Assembly: GCF_021917145.1 (NCBI RefSeq)
Contig: NW_025813703.1
Coordinates: forward strand, 496,001-560,000
Length of the DNA stretch: 64,000 bases
Source of the DNA: Hypomesus transpacificus
Lineage: Eukaryota > Chordata > Actinopteri > Osmeriformes > Osmeridae
Direction: 5' to 3'
Shown here: positions 22,877 to 37,448 of the stretch, piece by piece
How positions within the stretch are numbered: the first letter of the stretch is position 1
Layout: each line of letters starts with the position of its first letter
Made by a program: the position numbers and the translations under genes
Notes under the pieces: model-generated
Seen by the model: only the letters and a program-made list of their open reading frames with translations
Databases searched by the model: none
Told to the model about the DNA's origin: nothing

Positions 22877-22882
22877 TTTATT
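22877..22882 (-). terminator. Candidate mtdh polyadenylation signal (AATAAA)
   Basis: AATAAA on the minus strand within GATGCATCTTTTTATTTTC, about 1.67 kb downstream of the mtdh stop. The same block is present at 11841-11860 and 16923-16942, at the downstream ends of units 2 and 3. The duplication boundary therefore coincides with the mtdh gene end. Confidence 0.5.
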
Positions 22883-24555
22883 TTCAGTATTTTTTTTCCA
22901 TCAAATTTCAACAAACATAGAAATATCATTGCAATTTATCAATAAACAGAAATCTTTTTGAAAATCATATTCTACGGACAGGTATAAATACATTGACTGG
23001 ATCATCTCAATAATCATTCATTACAAAGACAATTATGTATGCAGCTACACCAGAACATCTCCATGATGACTCATCTAGTCTACAAAGATGGGCAAAAAAA
23101 TACAGTGCCTCCGATCAACATCTTGCCGCACTTAGTCTTCTTACCGACTCGAGGTCTACTCCATACACATACAGTCCTTGCGATTTCAACAGAAGCATTA
23201 TGTACAAGTCAAAATGCTCATGCTCACTTTGCCACCCCTCAGTAAAGGCTATTTATACACACTGAGTGGCACTACAGTGGCACTACCTAAATTATCTGCA
23301 CTTTTTCTTTTAAAACAATGTATGAGTTTGGTTATCAAAGTCATGCACAAGTAAAATTTATTTCTGACATTAATGAAACTTGAAGTTGAATGGTAACTAT
23401 AAAAAATGTCAACGCACTTACTGCACACTACAGGTTAAGGCAATAGAATTAAATTCCTGATATACCGTTAAAATGACTTTGACATGAAATGAAAGCTGCT
23501 CTAGACTCCTTCAACTCAGTACCTGCCCCTTTAAATCACATTGACGTCCATCAAAAAAGTGACTAACCAGGAATTACATGTTGACATTCCGCAATAAGGT
23601 CTTAAATGAATGAAAACATTAAGGAACTCAATACAGCCTTTGCACAGTGCAATCACAACTCAACATTAGAAAAAGCCCTTTGAATCTGTACATATGGCAT
23701 GGCTTTTCTATCACAGAGGTTGGAAGAAAAGACAAGCTTTAAGAAATAATTTCATCAGCTGAGTGCAATAAGACCAGAATATCTCTACTTAAGATGGTCA
23801 ATGCACAAGTAAATCATATCCTTAAAATGATAAAATGCACTGAGAAAATACATAGCGTCATTGCAGCGCAAGAAATCCAACAACCGCATATTTCCATAGT
23901 GGTGTCCATTGAGTGTCTAAACAGTTACAGTGCCTCTATGTGGTTGACAATAGTCACTGCCACATCTCAGTAAGCGGAAGTCTTCTATTGTTAATCTAGG
24001 ATCAGTTTACCCATCCCAAAATCCTGAGATTTGTCACTGGAGGGACATGAGTTCAACTGAATGGAGATCCCCATCAACAGGCAAACTTAAACCACTTATA
24101 TAATCAATAACTGTGACACATTTGCACACAATCTACCAATACCAAGTGCCACTACAGAACAACAACAAAAGTAAACTTCCTCTCAAAACTGAATTGCTTA
24201 GAAAAACTGTTTTCTACATTTGGGTTAATAAGAAACAAATTACTTCAAAAAGTGACTTTTGATGCTTTTGAAAAATAATAATATATCAACTTGTACCCTC
24301 TACTGCAAGTCAATCTCTCCCACAACACTCGCTTCATTGCAGTTAAGCATATAGTGCACATCAGTTAGACCCAGTTCATATGTTCACTGAACTCCTTGCC
24401 AAGCCAGTCCAACCCATTGTTAGTTTTCTGTCTTTCATTTTTGGATATGGGAAGAGTACAATACACTTATGTATCAAATTCTGTACCCGATAATTATTGC
24501 ATTTAACACAATGAACAATCTTTTTGCATATGAATTAAATGGAATCTGGTTGACT
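22883..24555 (-). other. mtdh: mtdh 3' UTR
   Basis: Non-coding sequence downstream of the mtdh stop, of which shortened versions occur in units 1-3. About 375 bases at 22884-23257 are absent from units 2 and 3, and about 420-700 bases in the middle are absent from the units to different extents. No other gene is seen. Confidence 0.65.
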
Positions 24556-27500
24556 TCATGTTTCTCTCCGAACCTTCTTCTTCTGGGTCAGATTTGGAGC
24601 CTCTAGGATCGGGTCAGACTTTACTGTGAAGAAACCAGTAAAACATGATGTTATCATCATCATAACATAAGTATTTAAATCAGTTGTAGCTCTTCACTAC
24701 AGGTATAACAACTGGACTGATTATATAATTTACAGAAAATCTAAAATTACCAACCGTGTTACACATTTCAAACTGCACTAACCCTAACTGGTCGTTCTAT
24801 AGCTTACTTCTCTACCATTAACAGAAATATTTGATTTCAATCAACCACATGCAGAAGTTGCTTGACCATGGATAAGATATTGTTTCCAAACTTGCATTAG
24901 GTAACCGGACAAATATTTTTTTTGTTCACAAGCTAGAACATTTCTACAAACTTGATGGTCTTAACAAATGCTGCCCAACCATTTAAAAAATATGACTACA
25001 GCATTAATAAAGCATGATTGTATATTGCTAGTTTAAATCTAGTTTACATTTTTCCTTTTCGAAGACAAGGAATTCATACACTATTCTACTGTGAAACCTA
25101 CTTCAAAGCTTGCAGTTTTTTCTGTGCATATTGGTCAGCATTGGCAAGAAAGCGGTCTTACTCTGAGAGCATGGCATGGTGGCTAACTGCTTGGTAGAGT
25201 TTACTGCTGGAGGAAGCGCTTCGCTTATTTGGGTCTTAGGTAACATGTTAGTCACTGGTGGGACAGAACTCTCAGGGTTCACCTACGCAAACAGAAGTAC
25301 AATCAACCCGTAATTTTCCTGATTCTAACGTCTTTGTTTAGTTTTTTTTGTACACATCTAACTACAGATAGGATCTTTCGCTCTCAATCGTTTTTTGTTC
25401 AACTGTTCTTACCTGTGCTGGAACACCCTCATCCTCCAGTTTCTTCTTCTTTTTCTTCTTCTTCTTTGATTTGGCAGCTCCCCCACTGGCAGCATCCTCC
25501 ATTTCCTCATCCGACATCTGGGTTGTCAACAAACATCAGCCAATTAGGAACTCTTCCACCAGGCTTCTGAATTTGACATGGACAAAGCCACCAGAGAACA
25601 ACACAAGATTCGACGGATACACAATCAACAGAGTGTCTGGATGAACTGGATTTTGTGTAACTTAATCTTTAGATTTAGAACAAGAGACTAGAAGATGACT
25701 CATTTCATGAACATTGATTCAGATGCTTTTATGCGTAACTGTGAGTGGACAGCCACGTCCGACCTGGCCCACCTGGGGTGCAGCCTGCTCCTGTGGGGGC
25801 GGGGCCGGGGCCTCCACCACCACGGGCTCCTCGTAGTTCCCCCACAGCTCAGTCGGGGCGTTCCAGTCAGAGCTGGGGTCCGCTGCATCGATGCCATCTG
25901 GTGACACACCATGTCATTACAGATTGATATGAAAACAAACTTTTCAGGTGTTGAACACTTCAAACTTTGACCAAAACAAATAAACCACAAAATGTTCAGT
26001 GAAGCTGTGCTCAGACTTGACCTCAAATTAAGGACAAGTCGTTCCAGGTTATTTTCCTTCAGTTGTAGGCATAATTGCGTGCATGCGCTAGATTATATGG
26101 TATGCTAGATTTTAAATCTACTAATCGTTACCATGCCCTCGTTGGATTTTAAAAACTGAGCTCTGCTTCCTTTGATTGTTAGAAAAATTTCAAGGTAAGG
26201 ATGTGCTTACTGGACCAAACGTCCTCACAAGCGGGCTGATTATCCCGTTGCCGATCAACAGGAAAATGGGGCTTGGGCTCCGAGGCTAGAATTAATACAA
26301 AAATAAAAGAATGAAGAACACAAAGAGACCATAAGCATATTTCAATACATAAAGCCATTAAATAGTCGGATAATGTGATTTTGAACTTGACTTTTATTTA
26401 CCTGTTGTGTTCATTCCGGGCACAGAGAAAGTCACAGGTTTGAGTTCAGGCTTGATCCTGCTGTCAACCCCACTCCATGTCCCTGATTTGTGTAACGCAT
26501 TGTTAATATGCAGTACAAACTAACTTGAACTGATTTTCACCATTGAGATAGCTTGACAACTGGCAAGAAAATCCAATTATGGCATAGTCTTGACCAAATG
26601 GGTATTTGTATTGATATTGGTACAGAACTGTTTAGTCAGAGCATTTGCTCTGAACGCTTAGACCCTTCCACATCCAAAGCATTCCAGTTCCCAGTAGTGT
26701 GACAATAGTATAGTATTTTTGCTATGAGCATTTGATTTATATTAGCCAGGACAGTGGATTCATTGGAATTTTCACAATCATACAACCAATGTTCATTGAC
26801 CTACCAAATAGTTTTTTTAAATGATTGTATGTGAAACTATTTGTCTTTAGACCAGCTTCCGGTACCTTCCATATCTGGCTTCCAGGTCTGGGACTCAGGG
26901 TTTCTGTGTCGGGGGCCAGTGGTTATGGCCGGCCAATCTTTGATGGCCATCTGGGTGGGAAGTTTTGTGGACACATCTGCCCATCCTCCCCCGTTTACTG
27001 AGGGCTCCTCTCTCCAGTGGGGGTTCACTGAGTGTGAAAAGAGCGCTGTTAAATTATTACCTCAATGAGACATTGTGCTGTGTGTTGAGAGAAACACTTT
27101 CACAATAGTTGGGCCATTTTGCTGGCTGAATTAAAAAATGACATATGATTAATAAAAAAGGCCTCTGAAATGACAGTTATTTTCTCCCTCAGCCTCCACT
27201 ATGTAACAATAACAAGGATGAGGAGAAGAGATAACCTGGTGCAATGGAAACATCTGCTTTTCCACCAGTCCTTGTCCGCTGGGGTTCTGCAATAAATTAA
27301 GGCAGCGTTTAATTGACTGAGTGTCTTTGGATTTCAGACTTTTAGATGCATAGTCCATCCGAAGGTTCAATATGATTAAAACAGACAAAATAAGGTATAA
27401 AAACAAACACAAATTCCATGTTATTTTTATGACAGACCAACTGTGAGCTATAGGGGTGCTAGTTGGAAACAAGGAAGCAGAAAAACACTTCTCGGAACCA

Positions 27501-29532
27501 GCCTCACTGATATCTTACCTTTGTTTTTTCTGTTGGTATGGAGGGGGACAGTGACAGTGGGTGGATTTGTATGATAGCTAGGAGTCTCCACACCACCTGG
27601 ACTTCCTGAGTCATCTGGACCCTTGTCCTTCCGCCGCTGTTGTTTTTTCTCTCGGTTACTCACCTTTGTCTCCCATGCCCCTAAGGAAAGACAGAGTGTT
27701 TGTGAAGAGCTTTGAGTAGATTTAAAAGCCAAGTCTGTGACTGTAGATTCATTTGCCACAGCCTCTTTTATTTTTGCCTTCGACATCTGTGTATTTTTCT
27801 TTATATAGCCTATATTTTCATCAGGACACTGCATAGGCTTTTCAATAGATCCCTGAAATCTAGTTTCAACTAATCATTTACAAACAGAGATTGCAAAATT
27901 GAAACTAGGATAAACAATTGGTAGATAGTGCCCGAAGCCCTATTTGGAAACTAGACCTATCCCATTGGATTAAGGCCACGTGTCTAATAACCTTTCACCT
28001 GTTTGACTCAGCAATAGCCTAGCTAGTGAGTTATGGGTCATGCCTGATTCCCTCAACAATGCCATTGTTGCCTTAAGCAAGTTCCTTAGATCTGTGAAAA
28101 TACTATACTACTGCAGAATATACTGCAGGCTGAACCCTGAAAGTACAGCGGTTTTACAGCTTTACTCCATTTAATTCACAGCTTGTGCATGCCGTAAAAT
28201 ACGAACCATGCAGTTTAATCTTATATTTTCTGATTGGTATTTTTAGATTTCCCAATACAATATAGATACAACTGATATATTTGCATACAGGATTCATTAA
28301 TATACAAAATATTCAGACAAACGTAAGGAAATAGGTACATACCATCATCTGACTCCTTTCCAATCGACACTAACACATTCTTGCCTGGCTTTACCTCCTG
28401 TTTAGGTTTCTTCTTGCTTTTCTTTACCTGTGTAAGTACAGGCTACAAAAATGTGATATATGGCACTGGCTACATTCAGATTACTTTTTTTCAGTGCACC
28501 AAAGATCTGTGGGGGCACTTTCAAATGTACTTACTACATACCTTCTCGGTTTCAACCTCTGGTGCCAATATTGGAGATGATTTGGGGATTTCTTCACTAG
28601 CTCTCACCTCCGCTTTTGGCTCTGGTACAGTTCGACCATTGGATTGAGCCTATACAGGGGAAAATATACATGTGAATAAGTATCAGAGATGTCAAGCTGT
28701 AGTTACAGTTAACAAATAGCTAAATGATGCTGGTTGACTGGCTCACTAACTAAATGAAATACGGGCCAACAACGTTATACTCACTGAGGTCGCTGGCAAC
28801 AATATTACGTTTTCGAAATAGTTAAATACATACACTAATGTTCAAATAATGATATTACAGTAGCTAACTAATGTTCAAATAAGATTACACTATTGATCAA
28901 ATAAGCAAAGAAACAGATCTGGAGACAAAGTTCGTACAAATACACCAGCTAAATATATTTTACAAGGGAAAGCAAGTTGCCAGTAGACATTATTGATCAG
29001 AGCAGAATTAGCCAGCTAGCTAATTTTTGCTTATAAGTTATTTGGTTTATCAAAGCTAGCTAGCTTTCGTCTTGAGGATGCCACGACGTCATTGCATTTG
29101 CTCAGCCAGGTTGTCGACAACAGCTAGCTAGTAAGAGCTCGAGGCTAAGCAGCTAACTAGCTAGGTAAATGTCTTGAACTAGATATTTACCTTATCAACA
29201 GATTTCTTTTTGATCTTTTTCTTTTGTTCCTCGGATTTGACAGTCTTGATCACTGGACCCTTCACTGGTTCACCACCACTGCCGTGTGTGGCAGACGTTA
29301 TACGCTTTTTCCCACTGCCACATAAAGCGGCCCACGACATCACAAGCACTACCAGCACACCAACGACCGCCGTTAAGAGAACAGCCCAAGACGGGTAGAG
29401 CTCAGGCCTCAGTCCTAGTTCAACTCCAAACTGCGATCTCATATATCCCTGTCCAGAGGATAAGAGCTCTCTGAGACGACCAGAGATCAATTCAGCTTGC
29501 TCCATAGCTAGGGCTCGCCAGTCCGTTGCCAT
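24556..29532 (-). CDS. mtdh: Metadherin (LYRIC/AEG-1), 12 coding exons, 494 aa
   Basis: Metadherin is an ER/nuclear-envelope membrane protein that binds SND1 and acts in RNA-related and NF-kB signalling (family knowledge). Coding exons on the minus strand are 29191-29532, 28542-28649, 28343-28427, 27519-27680, 27236-27286, 26866-27027, 26402-26482, 26211-26285, 25773-25897, 25413-25517, 25162-25282 and 24556-24623. All phases join. Signatures are the N-terminal membrane segment (WAVLLTAVVGVLVVLVMSW), GAWETKVSNREKKQQ, SVNGGGW, the SND1-binding-like DPSSDWNAPTELWGNY, a run of nine lysines and the C-terminal QKKKVRRET. It is shorter than the human protein (about 580 aa). I chose the ATG at 29532, which starts MATDWRALAMEQAE, rather than 29601, because it matches the family N-terminus. 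Its last exon and 3' UTR have been copied three times downstream. Confidence 0.95.
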
Positions 29533-30390
29533 TCTCTCAAGCTGCCAGGACAGTAGCTCAAGATTGATTGAAGCACAGCTACGAAGTTGTCTGCTAGCCA
29601 CCTAGCACTGCCAGCCACCGTATGCTAACAAGGGGTGGAGCTTGACCTGAAATGAACGGCCTGGGAAAAATGCCAAACATTGACAACAACATGACAACAT
29701 ATTTACGTTAATATGCATATTTCATGTGTGTATTATACATTGTTTAATGGTATATTAAAATGGCAATCATGTGAAGTCAGTATGTGAACGGTGTGCAGCT
29801 AAGCACAATAGATATTAACCATAGATAACACACAACTACATTTTCAGATGACATTTTTTGATTTATACTTTATTTATATATAGCACATTTCATACAAGAA
29901 TCGCAGCTCAAGGTGCTTTACGTAATATCAATGAAAACAATAATACAAGTAATACAAATAATAAAAAATGTAACTCAACTACAACAGGCCGCAGTCTTTG
30001 CGAGAATCCAAAACACATAAACCGGTGTCTTGGCGGTATCTTTGCAGTATCACAGTCTGTTTCCCAACAAATAAAAATGCCACTCAACAAAATACAAGCA
30101 TCAGAAAGTTGCGGGAATTCAAAACACACAAGTCTCACGCAGTCTTTGCGGTATCTCGAGCCAGTCTTTATCTCAACCACAGGTTTTCCAATAAAATATG
30201 TAACTCAACAAAAACGTAACTTTGTGGTTTCCCAATATAAATAAAAATGTAACTCAACAGAAATACATAAATATGTGCATAGTACAGTGTCATTCAAATA
30301 TCTGAACTCTTTGTCATGTGTGGACTGAATTCACTGTTTGTTAATAAATGTGGATAAAATAATTATATAAATCAGTGTGTGCCAGTCAGC
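29533..30390. other. mtdh promoter region and rrm2b 3' flank
   Basis: The right part should be rrm2b 3' UTR; an AATAAA on the minus strand is near 29870. Between about 29960 and 30270 a diverged tandem repeat is visible: TAACTCAAC-type starts at about 29971, 30080, 30201 and 30249, and CAGTCTTTGCG at about 29992 and 30140. No gene was recognised. Confidence 0.5.
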
Positions 30391-33430
<3,040 letters not shown>

Positions 33431-34554
33431 TTTTAAACAGAACAACTCCACTGCTCTTTTTCCATGGCACCTCCATACAAAATAAATGCTGACCACTGTT
33501 GGTTTATAGCGCCTCCTCTGGTTCTTAATGCATACCAATCATTTCATTTTCAAATATAAACTGTGCATTGGGAGCCAGAATGAAAGCTTTGAGTTTGAGA
33601 TGAAAAACAATGGTTTTCATCGCCATCCATCGATAAAATGAAAAAATAAACATCACAACAAAACACATTTTCTAGTTCGTCGTGGGTTAGGCTAGGCCTT
33701 TTTAATCCTGTATTACTGTAGGCCTGTATGTCTGAAAATGAAAAAGGAATTAGTCCTACGGCTTGTCTTCTGGAATCTCTAGTTGGGTATTTTTCACATG
33801 AAGTGTTTCTCAAAATGTCTCTTAATATCTTGAAAAATCTTTATTGTGGGAGGACGCCTCTGCAGATCCAACAGGTGTTGTGTCAAACTGTTTCCTCCAT
33901 TACTCCATCATCTACATTAGCCTACACATAATAGGAAAGTGTTTGTCAGGTTGTTTGTTTATTCTTAATTTGAAAGGGGGTACTAGTGAGGACCATAATC
34001 TTTCCTTTTTAACCAAATGCCCTTATAACTGAGTGATCTGAGGAGATTGCTCTTCCTTTTCTATAGTTTTTGGTCTCACCATCATCTTTTTATCCTAACC
34101 ACTATCTTTTTATGCCTCCTCCCCCACATTGTCACCCTTATCCCACTAATGAACGCAATCTGCACATTGGAAAAGGTCCATGCTCGTTTGATACAATATC
34201 GCTGTAGTCCAAAACCTTTTTAAAGACTTTTAGGCAACTTACTATAACTAATCCTAAAAGTGCATGAATGCCACACGAGTGGTCAGTTGCCAGGACCAAC
34301 TGCACGAAACAAAACATGAAGCAAGAACAAAAATACTGTGGGATTACTTTTATTCTAATGCCTTGCACATTCACACCCATTGCTATACATTGTGACAAAG
34401 ACACAAAAAATGGCCACTGAGTTTATTACAAATGGTGTAATACAAAACGTCCTTACATAAACTAAAATACACACCTTTAAACAATGTATTTATAAAGGCT
34501 TAATTACGTGGAATGCCAGGAAAAGGGACAATGCAGGTAAGAATGTTATCCCTC
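33431..34554. other. Intergenic, rrm2b to NTF2 gene
   Basis: This should contain the rrm2b promoter on its left and the 3' UTR of the NTF2 gene on its right. No further coding exon, RNA gene or named repeat was recognised. Confidence 0.6.
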
Positions 34555-35516
34555 CTATGCCCCGAAGTTATGAAGTGCCAATCTGAACATGTCATTCACA
34601 CATATCCAATTGTTCCCAACTTGCTTCAGCAGGAACACTTGATGAAAGCCCATAACATGGTCGTCATCAGCCTATCGAAAAAAACAAAAACAAGAATAAA
34701 TTTATTACAATCAACTGCCTATACACCGTTTCTAAAAAAGGATGACATCAGTTCAACCAACAACCTAAAGGTTTCTTCAGATTTAATCTATTGTCCAGGA
34801 AGTCAGGGTTGTTAAGTAAAGATACACTTTTATATGAGTCAGATGGCTGAGCGGTGAGGGAGTCGGGCTAGTAATCAGAAGGTTGCTGGATTCCCCGCCG
34901 TGTCAAATGACGTTGTGTCCACTTCACCATACTTGCCTTGGGGGAAATGTCCCTGTACTTATTGTAAGTCGCTAAGGGAGTTTGCTAAATGGCTAAATGT
35001 AAACTCCTTCAAAGATTACCTTTAGCTGCCCCATCACCATGCTGACAACACAACTGTCGGGTGTGGGCTGGTGGTCCTGTGCAGTGATACTGTGCTTGAT
35101 AGACTTAAAAGGCAAGCTCTGCAGAAAGAAGAGAGGCTATGAGAAAAACAACCAGAGGTGAGGTTTTTACAGCGATAGTGAAACTGAAAATGCGTCACTT
35201 GCAATTAGTTTTTTCATGATGACTTCCCTCCCCGGGAATCCTTCTCCTTCCCATGTCAAACAGGAAAAATCCGCCTGTAGTAACAGCACATAGACAATTT
35301 AATTACACCTGGAAAAGAATTGGCACTTATAATTTAACAGTTTGGGCATATTTACAGATGCGGATGAGATGGTTACAAGATTAGAATACGAAGATAAGAA
35401 CTGACACGGATACTTACATACAGGTCTAAGAGTTTAGTTCTGTCGCTGTCAAACAGATTATAATAGTGTTGCACAAAGCCAGACCCAATCAACTCCCACA
35501 CTGGTTTCTCGGACAT
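34555..35516 (-). CDS. nutf2: Nuclear transport factor 2 (NTF2), 4 coding exons, 128 aa
   Basis: NTF2 carries RanGDP into the nucleus and binds FxFG nucleoporins (family knowledge). Coding exons are 35418-35516 (starting [14 protein letters not shown]), 35203-35274, 35020-35118 and 34555-34671. Signatures are [39 protein letters not shown] and [13 protein letters not shown] before the stop. Length is one residue more than human NUTF2. Exon 2 can only join exon 3 in frame if it ends at 35203, where the intron begins GCAAGT, giving a GC-AG intron. The nearby GT at 35198-35197 would shift the frame to an early stop. Intron 3 holds a SINE. It could be the nutf2 or nutf2-like paralogue of fish. 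Confidence 0.93.
34837..35002 (+). mobile_element. tRNA-derived SINE in NTF2 intron 3
   Basis: The plus strand has a Leu-tRNA-like A box (GATGGCTGAGCGGT) and B box region (GGTTGCTGGATTCC), then a body shared with the elements at 53775 and 55674 (CCTTGGGGGAAATGTCCCTG, GTAAGTCGCTAAG). It ends near TGCTAAATGGCTAAATGTAA. Confidence 0.85.
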
Positions 35517-37337
35517 TTTTTAAACAGGCAGACTTGGACCTATTGACATTAGGGAGTGTCCATGTCAGGCAGGGCGTCAGTTCCAACAACATGACACAGT
35601 AAAGCACCTAGCTGCTAGGCAGCTAGCAATTAGCTAGGCTTGCAAGAGTGCAGCTTTTATCAACCATGTAGTTATACATTGAAAGGATAACAGCTTTGAG
35701 ATTACATTTACACACTTTTAGTTATGAAAAAGCATTTCTAAATGACATTGTAACCATCATTTGGGATAGTGTGCTGACAGCTCTGTGAATTAGCCTTTTA
35801 CAATGCACGTGTTGCTATGAAGTTAGCTCGCTGTAGGTAGTGCTACCAACACAGTGATGATTAACTGAAAACGTGTCATTTTTCATCACACAATGCAATA
35901 TTACTCAACATACAATCTTTGCGTTGCAAATTTGACTACCCAATGATTTACTGTGAGATTAAAATGACTTAAATTTACCTTCAGATTTGGGTACTAATCT
36001 AATGAACTTGTGTAGATGCACGCCCTAGACTTTCCAGCAGGGTGAAGCCAGCCTCAATAAGGAAGCTAATTTCCGGTTGATAATTTAAAACAATGTCAGA
36101 ATAAAGGCCACAGAATGTTATGTGAATTATTTGATTATGACCAGCACTTTATTTCCGAAAACGGTAGAGTATTAGACAGAGGTCACATAACAAATTGAAT
36201 ACTTTAATTTAATCATTCTAAAATGAACTCACTACCTACATGATGATATATAGGAACAATTAGAGTCTGGCAGGACTAGCTATCCTGCCTCAACATAGGT
36301 TACCTAATATAGGTGAGCACTTTGAGATACAAAGAAATACAAATAAAATGTATTACTATTATTACCTATTAAATTAAAGTGCGAGTAGTCAGATTAGTAA
36401 AATAATGTTAACCATCTGCATAGGTGGGAGGAGTTCAATTATGGATGCCATTAATATTGAGTTGAAAAACTGATATGTCTATCCCTATCACACTTTGATT
36501 CGGGCCGTTTCTCCCAAGTTGCTAACATAACTTCTCAACCTATCAGTTTGGATCGAGAGCATCAACTTGAACTAGTTTCTTCAGGCATCAAGTACATTCA
36601 GAGACTTGTCCCGAAGCCACTCCTGCTTTACGTAAGCTCTCAACCTTAATCGTGAGAACCTTCCACATTTTTGGCACATGCTCTTATATTGAAGGAAAAC
36701 CAGAGCCGTCTAGGACAACCTTCCCTGATTCCCGCTTAAACTGCAGTGCTTCAACTGGACTCAACTTGTGATGTCAAGTCCGAGAAAAACAATAACGTTA
36801 TTTAGTTCTGAGTTTGACCATTAACATGATAGCCTGTGCGATTACCACACAGCACCACACTAGTCCCCAGCTTGAAGCAAAGGCCATATGGATCTTGGTG
36901 GTATTTGCATTTCTGTTGTCACTCACACCCGTCTTGTTCAAGTCATTTCATTAACAACCGTGTAAATATCCAAAACAATATTCCCCGATATATATTTTTA
37001 TGTTCTTGAACCTGGCAAAAATAATAGTTTTTTCCTAGTTTTTTGTTGTTGTTGCTAAAGACAGATTAGTTTTAAAGATATCAGAATTGAGAAACTAGCA
37101 CCCAATTTTATTTTGCTTATGCCAAAGAAAGCATATCTTTAGTGTTGGGTGAGTTGTAACTTTATTAATCATTTCTTTATGATATAAAACGTGGTGTTTA
37201 TCTGGGACAGATCAGTTGGATGTAAAAGAGCATAAGCTGTTTGACAGTCATCCCCTGACCCTCTCAGGCACCATCAACCAATTACTTGCAGTGACGTGTC
37301 TGTTGATCAACTACCAACACGGACCTTTAGTCAAGTC
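35517..37337. other. NTF2 gene 5' flank and intergenic sequence
   Basis: The NTF2 promoter and any 5' untranslated exon should lie in the left part (35.5-36.1 kb), but I could not fix them. The remainder is AT-rich with no recognised gene. Confidence 0.5.
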
Positions 37338-37448
37338 ATGTCATTTTTGAAGCCGCACGACTGTGACCAGTGTGGGAAGATCTTCAGTCGGTCAGGACAT
37401 TTAAAGAAACACTTTTGTTCTGGGAAGACTGGAGACCCTGAACTCTAG
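37338..37448 (+). pseudogene. Orphan single C2H2 zinc-finger remnant (36 codons)
   Basis: A plus-strand frame from ATG to TAG contains HDCDQCGKIFSRSGHLKKHF, clearly a C2H2 finger (C-x2-C, F, L, first H). After the first zinc-binding histidine the expected second one is replaced: HFCSGKTGD instead of H-x3-H-TGE. The frame ends a few codons later, and no other finger was found around it. It is the only protein-family match on the plus strand in the window. Confidence 0.6.

Noticed and set aside
29533..29601. Upstream in-frame ATG of mtdh
   Set aside because: The extra 23 codons do not resemble metadherin, whereas the ATG at 29532 gives the family-like start.
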